Positions 16,770 through 22,191 of a stretch of DNA of 29,681 nucleotides are shown piece by piece. Both the position numbers and the translations under genes were made by a program. This DNA comes from Pseudomonadota bacterium. GTDB taxonomy: Bacteria > Pseudomonadota > Alphaproteobacteria > Caulobacterales > Caulobacteraceae. Positions within the stretch are counted from its first letter, which is position 1; each line of letters begins with the position of its first letter. The notes below the pieces were generated by a model. The model worked only from the letters and a program-made list of their open reading frames with translations, had not been told where the DNA came from and did not search any database. The stretch covers positions 1-29,681 of the forward strand of contig JAEYNH010000056.1 in NCBI GenBank assembly GCA_023412655.1. The letters run 5' to 3'.

Positions 16770-17306
16770 TTAGCGGATGCGCCAGCCGACCATCAGCATG
16801 GTCAGGCCGTAGATCATCAGGTCGACGGCGACGAACAGGCCCAGCACCCAGAGGCCGGTGTCCGGCCAGCCGAAGATGATCAGGCCGCCCATGACCATCG
16901 AAACGAGGCCGCCGAGGATGCCAAGCATCTTGTCCCTGAAGCCGGGGAACCAGAACGACCAGATGATCCGGGCCAGGCCCATGATGCTGAGCAGGAACCC
17001 GATTAGCAGGGTGAGGCTCAGGGCGGCGCTCACCGGGTAGGCGATCATGATGACGCCCGCCGCCAGGTAGACGACCCCTAGCAGCAGGTTGAGCCATCGC
17101 GCCTGCCGCTCCCGAAAACCGAAGACCAGGTGCGCGATGCCCACCACGAATAGGAGGGCTCCGAACCAGATCATGCTGACCACTGTCAGCGCGAAGGTCA
17201 TGAATAGGCCGATGACGCCGAGGATCAGGGCGAGGACGCCCAGGACCATCAGCCACACGCCCTCGCGATTGCGCTTGCCCGCGCCAGTTTCGACCGCTGT
17301 GGTCAT
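16770..17306 (-). CDS. hdeD: HdeD family (DUF308) membrane protein
   Basis: This 178-residue inner-membrane protein has six predicted helices in three pairs: WLMVLGVLALILGVIGLFM, VSMIWFGALLFVVGIAHLVF, WLNLLLGVVYLAAGVIMIAY, LTLLIGFLLSIMGLARIIW, MLGILGGLVSMVMGGLIIFG and LWVLGLFVAVDLMIYGLTML. The family is named for the E. coli acid-resistance gene hdeD; its molecular function is unknown and it is often stress-induced. The short polar N-terminus (MTTAVETGAGKRNREG) and total length match the family. No strong ribosome-binding site precedes ATG 17306. A promoter matching the general-stress consensus lies 56 nt upstream of the gene (17362-17386), which fits stress-induced expression. Confidence 0.88.
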   Translation of the reverse strand: MTTAVETGAGKRNREGVWLMVLGVLALILGVIGLFMTFALTVVSMIWFGALLFVVGIAHLVFGFRERQARWLNLLLGVVYLAAGVIMIAYPVSAALSLTLLIGFLLSIMGLARIIWSFWFPGFRDKMLGILGGLVSMVMGGLIIFGWPDTGLWVLGLFVAVDLMIYGLTMLMVGWRIR

Positions 17307-17359
17307 TTTGAGCGCCCGCGTTTCGTCCTCGCCGGCATGGCAAGGCCCTATGTAGCGAC

Positions 17360-17384
17360 TGAACGAACACCGTTCTCGAACGTT
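17360..17384 (+). promoter_or_regulatory. Near-consensus EcfG-type promoter for htrA-pta-ackA, embedded in the opposite one
   Basis: On the plus strand, TGAAC (17360-17364), 16 nt, then CGTT (17381-17384) differs from the consensus by one base in the -35 box. It arises because the element is nearly palindromic: GAACG at 17361-17365 faces CGTTC at 17381-17385. It points at htrA, whose ATG is 63 nt downstream of the -10 box. Confidence 0.45.
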
Positions 17385-17386
17385 CC
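17362..17386 (-). promoter_or_regulatory. EcfG-type general stress promoter for hdeD
   Basis: On the minus strand, GGAAC (17386-17382), a 16-nt spacer and CGTT (17365-17362) match exactly the GGAAC-N16-CGTT consensus described for EcfG/SigT promoters of alphaproteobacteria. Expected initiation near 17355 gives a leader of about 50 nt to the hdeD ATG at 17306. The exact match, correct orientation and a typically stress-induced target gene make this the best-supported promoter in the window. Confidence 0.7.
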
Positions 17387-17395
17387 GACCTGAGC

Positions 17396-17418
17396 GCCAG
17401 ATCAGGCCAGATCAGGCC
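17396..17418 (+). repeat. Tandem 10-bp direct repeat in the htrA leader
   Basis: GCCAGATCAG occurs twice in perfect tandem (17396-17405, 17406-17415), followed by a partial third GCC. It lies between the predicted transcription start and the htrA ribosome-binding site. Function unknown; it could be a direct-repeat operator or slippage product. Confidence 0.5.
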
Positions 17419-17446
17419 GGCCAGAAACGCGTGGACAGGTCCGAAG

Positions 17447-18541
17447 ATGAAGGCGCTCCAGGCACTCGTCATCATCCTCATGGCCGCAGCGGCGAGCGGC
17501 TGCGAGCGGAACGCGCCGACGGCGCCCCCGGCCCAGGCGCCGGTGAACGTCACCCCGCCTGCCAGCGTGGCGCCAGACTCCTTCGCCCCGATCGTCAAGC
17601 AGGTCTCGCCCGCCGTCGTGTCCATCGACACCCTTGCCCCAGGCGCCGACCTGCCTTTCGTGTTCGGCGACGGACCACCAGGCCTGTTTCCCGACATGGG
17701 CCAGGGGCCGGTGCGCCGCGGCTCGGGTTCGGGCTTCCTGATCAGCGCGGACGGCTATGTGGTCACCAATAACCACGTCATCGACGGGGCCCGGGAGATC
17801 ATCGTCACCCTCGCCGACCAACGCCAGCTTCCCGCACGGCTCGTCGGCCGCGACCCGCCCACCGACCTTGCCGTCCTCAAGATCGATACCCGGGACCAGC
17901 CCTATGTGAGCTTCGCGAAGTCTGCGGTGCCCGAGGTTGGAGACTGGGTTGTGGCCGTCGGCAGCCCCTTCGGCCTCGGCGGCACGGCGACTGCCGGGAT
18001 CGTCTCCGCCCGCAGCCGGGAAGTGGGCGAGGCCTATGTCAGCTACCTGCAGATCGACGCCCCAATCAACAGCGGCAACTCCGGTGGACCGTCCTTCGAC
18101 CTCCAGGGCCGGGTTGTCGGAGTGAACACCGCGATCTTCTCACCCACGGGCGGCTCGGTGGGCATCGGCTTCGCCATCCCGGCGGAGCTCGCCGACCAGG
18201 TGACGCAACAGCTGGTCCGCAACGGCCGGGTCACCCGCGGCTATCTGGGGGTCAGCGTAGGGGACCTTACTCCGGGGATAGCGGCCCGGCTGGGAATCCA
18301 AGGACGCCGGGGCGCGGTCATATACGAGATCACCCGCGGCAGCCCGGCCGCCGGCGTGCTGCGCGCCCGCGACGTGGTCGTGGCGGTCAACGGAGAGCCG
18401 GTGACCGGCGCGGCCACCCTCACCCGCCGCATCGCCGACGCCGCCCCCGGCCAGAAGCTGGCCCTGCAGGTCCTGCGCGACGCCAAGCCCGTGGAGGTCT
18501 CCGTGGTCGCCATCGCCCGGCCCGCGGAGCTCACATCGTGA
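17447..18541 (+). CDS. HtrA/DegP-like serine protease, predicted lipoprotein, one PDZ domain
   Basis: This 364-residue envelope protease cleaves misfolded or regulatory proteins. The N-terminus ALVIILMAAAASGC carries a lipobox (A-S-G-C19), so the mature protein should be lipid-anchored; residue +2 is Glu, not Asp, which by the E. coli rule favours outer-membrane sorting. A Pro/Ala linker (about 24-42) leads to the trypsin-like domain with catalytic H110 (VTNNHVID), D140 (PTDLAVLK) and S212 (NSGNSGGPS). One PDZ domain follows (about 255-350; GYLGVSV, GAVIYEITRGSPAAGVLRARD, ALQVLRDA). DegP has two PDZ domains and DegS one with a membrane helix, so this is DegS/DegQ-like in size but lipid-anchored. 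Its stop overlaps the next gene as GTGA. The likely promoter is at 17360-17384. Confidence 0.93.
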   Translation: MKALQALVIILMAAAASGCERNAPTAPPAQAPVNVTPPASVAPDSFAPIVKQVSPAVVSIDTLAPGADLPFVFGDGPPGLFPDMGQGPVRRGSGSGFLISADGYVVTNNHVIDGAREIIVTLADQRQLPARLVGRDPPTDLAVLKIDTRDQPYVSFAKSAVPEVGDWVVAVGSPFGLGGTATAGIVSARSREVGEAYVSYLQIDAPINSGNSGGPSFDLQGRVVGVNTAIFSPTGGSVGIGFAIPAELADQVTQQLVRNGRVTRGYLGVSVGDLTPGIAARLGIQGRRGAVIYEITRGSPAAGVLRARDVVVAVNGEPVTGAATLTRRIADAAPGQKLALQVLRDAKPVEVSVVAIARPAELTS

Positions 18542-19482
18542 CCGATCTCGGCTCCTCCGCCGGCACCCAGCTCCAGCGCCTCCTGGCCCTGGCCGAGGTT
18601 CGACCGCCGCTGCGCACGGCGGTGGTTCACCCCGTGGACACGCTCTCGCTGTCCGGGGCGGTAGAGGCGGCTCGCCGGGGCCTCATCGATCCGATCCTGA
18701 TCGGTCCGGCCCGCCGGATCCGCGAAGCCGCCGACGCCGCCGAGCTCGACCTCACCGGTCTTGCCCTGCTCGATGTGGAGCACAGCCACGCCGCCGCCGC
18801 CCGCGCCTGCGAGCTGGCGTGCCGCGGGGAAGCGGCCGCGATCATGAAGGGCGCGCTTCATACCGACGAGCTGATGCAGGCTGCGGTCTCCAGCGCCTCC
18901 GGGCTCAGGACCGACCGCCGGATGAGCCACGTCTTCGTCCTCGACGTCCCAAGCTATCCGCGCCCCCTGCTCGTCAGTGACGCGGCCCTCAACATCGCCC
19001 CCGACCTCGACGGCAAGCGTGACATTGTCCAGAACGCCATCGACTGCGCCCGCGCCATGGATGTCGTGGAGCCGAAGGTGGCCGTCCTCTGCGCAGTGGA
19101 GACGGTCAACCCGAAGATGGTTTCCACCCTGCATGCCGCCAGCCTCTCCAAGATGGCCGATCGGGGCCAGATCGTCGGCGGACTGGTGGACGGCCCCCTG
19201 GCCTTCGACAACGCCATCAGCAGCGAAGCGGCCGAGGCCAAACGCATCTTCTCTCCTGTAGCCGGGCAGGCTGACGTGCTGATCGTGCCCGACATCGAGT
19301 CCGGCAACATGCTGGCCAAGCAACTGCTCTACCTGTCCAACGCCCAATCGGCGGGCATCGTCATGGGCGCCCGGGTGCCTATCATGCTGACCAGCCGCTC
19401 CGACCCTGAAGCCTCGCGTCTGGCGTCCTGCGCGCTGGCCATCCTGGTGAGCCAGCACCAGCCCAGCAAATCCCTGCGATGA
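18538..19482 (+). CDS. Phosphate acetyl/butyryltransferase
   Basis: This 314-residue cytoplasmic enzyme exchanges CoA for phosphate on an acyl-CoA, making acyl phosphate for the next gene's kinase. GTG 18538 is chosen for the GTGA overlap with htrA and GGAG eight bases upstream. The PTA/PTB domain fills the protein: DPILIGPARRIREAA, AAAIMKGALHTDELM, RMSHVFVLDVP, KMADRGQIVGGLVDGPLAFD, DVLIVPDIESGNMLAKQLLYL, GIVMGARVPIMLTSRSD. These resemble the C-terminal half of the bifunctional enoyl-CoA hydratase/phosphate acetyltransferase proteins of alphaproteobacteria. The MaoC-type hydratase half is absent, and the start is fixed by the htrA overlap, so it was not missed. Acetyl versus butyryl preference is not decidable by eye; the adjacent acetate kinase favours acetyl or propionyl. 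Confidence 0.9.
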   Translation: MTDLGSSAGTQLQRLLALAEVRPPLRTAVVHPVDTLSLSGAVEAARRGLIDPILIGPARRIREAADAAELDLTGLALLDVEHSHAAAARACELACRGEAAAIMKGALHTDELMQAAVSSASGLRTDRRMSHVFVLDVPSYPRPLLVSDAALNIAPDLDGKRDIVQNAIDCARAMDVVEPKVAVLCAVETVNPKMVSTLHAASLSKMADRGQIVGGLVDGPLAFDNAISSEAAEAKRIFSPVAGQADVLIVPDIESGNMLAKQLLYLSNAQSAGIVMGARVPIMLTSRSDPEASRLASCALAILVSQHQPSKSLR

Positions 19483-20642
19483 GCGCGCCCCGGCTGCTGG
19501 CCCTCAATGCGGGGTCGTCGAGCCTGAAGTTCGCCATATACGAGGCCGCGCCCACGCTTCCCCGCCTGATGTACGGACAGGTGTCGGGACTGGGCGCAGG
19601 CCCCCGCCTGCGTGTCACCGCCGGCGACCAGTTGCTGGCCGACAAGCCCCTGGAGGCCGAAGGCCTCGACGCCACGCTCGAGCGGATGTTCCGCTGGCTG
19701 GCCGACGAGAACTGGAGCCCCGGCATCGCCGCCGTCGGCCACCGCATCGTCCACGGCGGCCTGGAGTTCCGCGCCCCCACCATCCTCAGCGCCGATGTGA
19801 TGCAGCGCCTGGAGGCCCTGGTAAGCCTCGCCCCGCTGCACCAGCCGTTCAACCTTCGCGGGGTGGCCATGGCCCGGGCCCACCTGCCGGACGCTCTGCA
19901 GGTGGGCGCCTTCGACACCTCCTTCCACCTCGACCAGCCCGAGGTCGCGCGCCTCTACGCCCTGCCCCGCAGCCTGCTCGCCAAAGGCATACTGGCCTAC
20001 GGCTTCCACGGCCTCTCCTACGACTATGTCTCCCGGGTGCTGCGCCAGGATCCCGGCGCCGGCGGCCGGGCCGTCGTGTGCCATCTCGGCAGCGGGGTCT
20101 CGCTGTGCGCCATGCGCGCGGGTCGAAGCGTCGCCACCACCATGGGCTTCTCCGCCCTGGACGGCCCGCCCATGAGCACCCGCAGCGGCTCCCTCGATCC
20201 GGGGGTGATCCTGCACCTCCTTCAGATGGAGGGCATGAGCGGAGAGGAACTGACCGACCTGCTCTACAATCGCTCGGGACTGCTCGGCCTCTCCGGTCTC
20301 AGCGGCGACATGGCGGTGCTGCTGGAGGCGCCCGACCCGGATGCGAGACAGGCCGTGGAGGTGTTCGTCTATCGGGTGGCCCGGGAGATCGGCTCCCTCG
20401 CCGCCGCCCTGGGCGGGCTAGACACCCTGGTGTTCACGGCGGGCATCGGCGAACACGCCGCCGCCATCCGCAGCCGCATCGCCGAACAGTGCGCATGGCT
20501 GGGCGTGCGACTGGACGAGGCGGCCAACGCCTCCGCCGCCCTTGAGATCAGTGGGGACGCAAGCAGCGTACGCGTCCTGACGATTCCCACCGACGAACAG
20601 CTGGTCATCGCCCAGTCGGTGGCCGAGCTTGTGACCGGCTAG
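19479..20642 (+). CDS. ackA: Acetate (acetate/propionate family) kinase
   Basis: This 387-residue cytoplasmic kinase interconverts acetyl phosphate + ADP and acetate + ATP. All signature motifs of the ASKHA-fold family are visible: N-terminal LALNAGSSSLKFAIYE, VGHRIVHGG, LAPLHQPFN, GAFDTSFH (catalytic Asp), YGFHGLSYDYV, VCHLGSGVSLCA, TTMGFSALDGPPMSTRSGSLDPG (in two parts), FTAGIGEHA and IPTDEQLVIA. It is slightly short of the usual ~400 residues but no motif is missing. The start overlaps the preceding gene as ATGA (19479-19482), making htrA, the acyltransferase and this kinase one translationally coupled unit. Acetyl-phosphate can also phosphorylate response regulators, which may matter given the stress-type promoter upstream. 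Confidence 0.94.
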   Translation: MSAPRLLALNAGSSSLKFAIYEAAPTLPRLMYGQVSGLGAGPRLRVTAGDQLLADKPLEAEGLDATLERMFRWLADENWSPGIAAVGHRIVHGGLEFRAPTILSADVMQRLEALVSLAPLHQPFNLRGVAMARAHLPDALQVGAFDTSFHLDQPEVARLYALPRSLLAKGILAYGFHGLSYDYVSRVLRQDPGAGGRAVVCHLGSGVSLCAMRAGRSVATTMGFSALDGPPMSTRSGSLDPGVILHLLQMEGMSGEELTDLLYNRSGLLGLSGLSGDMAVLLEAPDPDARQAVEVFVYRVAREIGSLAAALGGLDTLVFTAGIGEHAAAIRSRIAEQCAWLGVRLDEAANASAALEISGDASSVRVLTIPTDEQLVIAQSVAELVTG

Positions 20643-20654
20643 GCCTTTCAGCGC

Positions 20655-20669
20655 CCGCGTCGCACGCGG
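20655..20669 (+). terminator. Small hairpin after ackA
   Basis: CCGCGT-CGC-ACGCGG forms a 6-bp GC stem with a 3-nt loop, 12 nt after the ackA stop. There is no T-tract. It may end the htrA-pta-ackA transcript ahead of the alcohol dehydrogenase promoter region. Confidence 0.3.
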
Positions 20670-20680
20670 CTGGGCCGACC

Positions 20681-20705
20681 GGAACTGGCGTGCACAGGCG
20701 ACGGT
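20681..20705 (+). promoter_or_regulatory. Near-consensus EcfG-like promoter for the alcohol dehydrogenase
   Basis: GGAAC (20681-20685), 16 nt, then CGGT (20702-20705) departs from GGAAC-N16-CGTT by one base, the same departure seen upstream of the DcaP-like porin. The ATG at 20734 is 28 nt beyond the -10 box, with GGAGG at 20723-20727 as ribosome-binding site. Confidence 0.35.
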
Positions 20706-20733
20706 TTAACCTTCGACAGGATGGAGGACGCCC

Positions 20734-21756
20734 ATGGCGAACATGCGCGCTGCCGTGGCCCATGAGTTCGGCGGTCGTCTGACCATCGACGAGGTGCCCA
20801 TACCCGAGCCGGGTCTGGGCGAAGTCCTGGTGAAGATCGCCGCCACCGGCGTCTGCCACACCGACTTGCACGCCGTGGACGGCGATTGGCCGGTCAAGCC
20901 GATCATGCCGCTGATCCCCGGTCACGAGGGCGTCGGGCACGTCGTCGCCGTTGGCCCGAACGTCCCCGACATCAAGGAAGGCGACGCGGTGGGGATCCCC
21001 TGGCTGCATGATGCCTGCGGCCGGTGCGAGTACTGCCAGACCGGCTGGGAGACGCTCTGCGAGCGGCAGCACAACAGCGGTTACAGCGTCAACGGCACCT
21101 ATGCGGAATACGCCATCGCGAACGCCGCCTATGCGGGCCACATCCCTGCCAACGCCGACTTCCCGCGCATTGCGCCGATCCTCTGCGCCGGGGTGACCAG
21201 CTACAAGGGCCTCAAGGAAACCGAGGCCAAGCCCGGCGAATGGGTGGTGGTGTCCGGGATCGGCGGCCTCGGCCACGTGGCCGTGCAGTACGCCAAGGCC
21301 ATGGGGCTGCACGTGGCCGCCCTCGACGTCGCCGACGACAAGCTCGAACTCGCCGCCGAACTTGGCGCGGACGTCGTGGCCAACGGCGTCACCGAGGACG
21401 CGGTCGCCAAGATTATCTCGGCCACCGGCGGGGGCGCTCACGGCGTCCTGGTGACGGCCGTCTCGCCAAGCGCCTTCTCCCAGGCGATCGCCTGCGCCCG
21501 CCGGCGCGGCACCGTGGCCCTCGTCGGCCTTCCTCCGGGCGAATTCCCCACGCCCATCTTCGACGTGGTCCTGAAGCGCATCACCGTCCGAGGCTCCATC
21601 GTCGGGACGCGGAAGGACCTGGCCGAAGCCTTGGCCTTCGCCGCCGAGGGCAAGGTCAGGGCGACGGTGGCCGTGGAGCCGCTCGAGGCGGTCAACGATG
21701 TCCTCGACAGGCTGCGCCACGGCAAGGTGGACGGCCGGATCGTGCTGGAACCCTAG
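20734..21756 (+). CDS. Zinc-dependent alcohol dehydrogenase (AdhP-type)
   Basis: This 340-residue cytoplasmic NAD-dependent medium-chain dehydrogenase interconverts primary alcohols such as ethanol with aldehydes. Catalytic zinc ligands are C41 (GVCHTD), H64 with E65 (PGHEGVGHV) and C151 (ILCAGVTSYKGL). The structural zinc site has the four cysteines 95, 98, 101 and 109 (CGRCEYC and TLC). The nucleotide-binding motif is SGIGGLGHVAVQYAK (from about residue 174), and LDVADDKLELAAELGAD shows the Asp typical of NAD preference. Length and motifs match the AdhP group. A clear GGAGG precedes ATG 20734. Position after acyltransferase and acetate kinase suggests shared two-carbon (acetyl/acetaldehyde/ethanol) metabolism, but the 91-nt gap with a hairpin and its own candidate promoter suggests separate expression. 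Confidence 0.93.
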   Translation: MANMRAAVAHEFGGRLTIDEVPIPEPGLGEVLVKIAATGVCHTDLHAVDGDWPVKPIMPLIPGHEGVGHVVAVGPNVPDIKEGDAVGIPWLHDACGRCEYCQTGWETLCERQHNSGYSVNGTYAEYAIANAAYAGHIPANADFPRIAPILCAGVTSYKGLKETEAKPGEWVVVSGIGGLGHVAVQYAKAMGLHVAALDVADDKLELAAELGADVVANGVTEDAVAKIISATGGGAHGVLVTAVSPSAFSQAIACARRRGTVALVGLPPGEFPTPIFDVVLKRITVRGSIVGTRKDLAEALAFAAEGKVRATVAVEPLEAVNDVLDRLRHGKVDGRIVLEP

Positions 21757-21777
21757 GCCCGCCGCGGCGCGGCCTAG
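21753..21777. terminator. Perfect inverted repeat overlapping both convergent stop codons
   Basis: CTAGGCC (21753-21759) pairs perfectly with GGCCTAG (21771-21777) around an 11-nt loop that itself contains the palindrome GCCGCGGC. The arms include the stop codons of the alcohol dehydrogenase (TAG, plus) and of the small secreted protein (TAG, minus). Likely a compact bidirectional terminator. Confidence 0.5.
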
Positions 21778-22064
21778 TAGGTGACAATGCGCCGTCTGAC
21801 CGGAGCGTCCCGCTCCACCGTCTGTTCCTCCGTCACCTTGTAGGACGAGCGCGCCTCGCACTCGACCTTGACCGGTGTGCGCACCAGACTGGGCTTCTCA
21901 TCCGAGGACTGGCTCGGCGGCCGCTCCGCCTCCGCCCGCACCCGGCAGGTGTCGACCACCTGAAGCCCCACCCGGAGGCTTCCCGCGGCCGTTCCCGCCC
22001 AGGCTGCTCCGGCCAGGCCCATCACGCCGCCAAGCACCGCAATCCCAATCGCCGTCCGCTTCAT
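21774..22064 (-). CDS. Small secreted protein resembling a minimal spore-coat-U domain
   Basis: This 96-residue predicted exported protein is not assignable to a named family with confidence. ATG 22064 is followed by a clear signal peptide (TAIGIAVLGGVMGLAGAAWA), leaving about 73 residues. The mature part aligns by eye with the two ends of SCPU pilins. SLRVGLQVVDTCRV matches TFDVTLTVTDSCRI of the pilin at 4740-5243, VKVECEARSSYKV matches IGVECTSGTPYDI, and the C-terminus RRRIVTY resembles the VTVSVIY/VTATVTY ends. Between the cysteines lies a polar Pro/Ser/Glu/Lys stretch, and the later half of the normal domain, including the TTIWG signature, is missing. It is about half the size of a pilin. 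It could be a degenerate pilin, a minor subunit, or an unrelated two-cysteine protein. The ribosome-binding site is weak (GGAAAAG). Confidence 0.6.
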   Translation of the reverse strand: MKRTAIGIAVLGGVMGLAGAAWAGTAAGSLRVGLQVVDTCRVRAEAERPPSQSSDEKPSLVRTPVKVECEARSSYKVTEEQTVERDAPVRRRIVTY

Positions 22065-22144
22065 ACTTTTCCAACCCGCAGGCAAGGGCCGCGCTGTCGG
22101 CGCCGCCTTTGCGTGCTCACAAACCTGACGGGACGGCCTTTAGG

Positions 22145-22165
22145 GGACTTGTGCTGACAAAGTCC
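22145..22165. terminator. Hairpin with alternative pairing downstream of the amidohydrolase
   Basis: GGACTT (22145-22150) pairs with AAGTCC (22160-22165), loop 9 nt. The same left arm, as GGGACT (22144-22149), can instead pair with AGTCCC (22173-22178), so two mutually exclusive stems are possible. It lies between the amidohydrolase stop and the small secreted protein on the same strand, so it may be a terminator or attenuator. The 127-nt gap shows no other clear signal. Confidence 0.25.
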
Positions 22166-22191
22166 GAAGATCAGTCCCGGCTGCGCGGCGC

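Noticed and set aside
16723..16773. A 16-codon frame starting in an ATGA overlap with the permease stop, encoding a lipoprotein-like MRLGASALACALAGCG (ends in a lipobox), as if a truncated outer-membrane lipoprotein gene.
   Set aside because: It stops right after the Cys, and the whole frame lies across the perfect 9-bp terminator hairpin (16734-16761). The Ala/Gly/Cys composition is explained by that GC-rich repeat. No lipoprotein coding continues downstream in any frame.
18538..19482. Possible truncation of the phosphate acyltransferase, since related alphaproteobacterial proteins are about 150 residues longer with a MaoC-type hydratase half.
   Set aside because: The upstream frame is occupied by htrA with a clean GTGA overlap and the acyltransferase domain is complete, so it is a stand-alone enzyme rather than a broken fusion.
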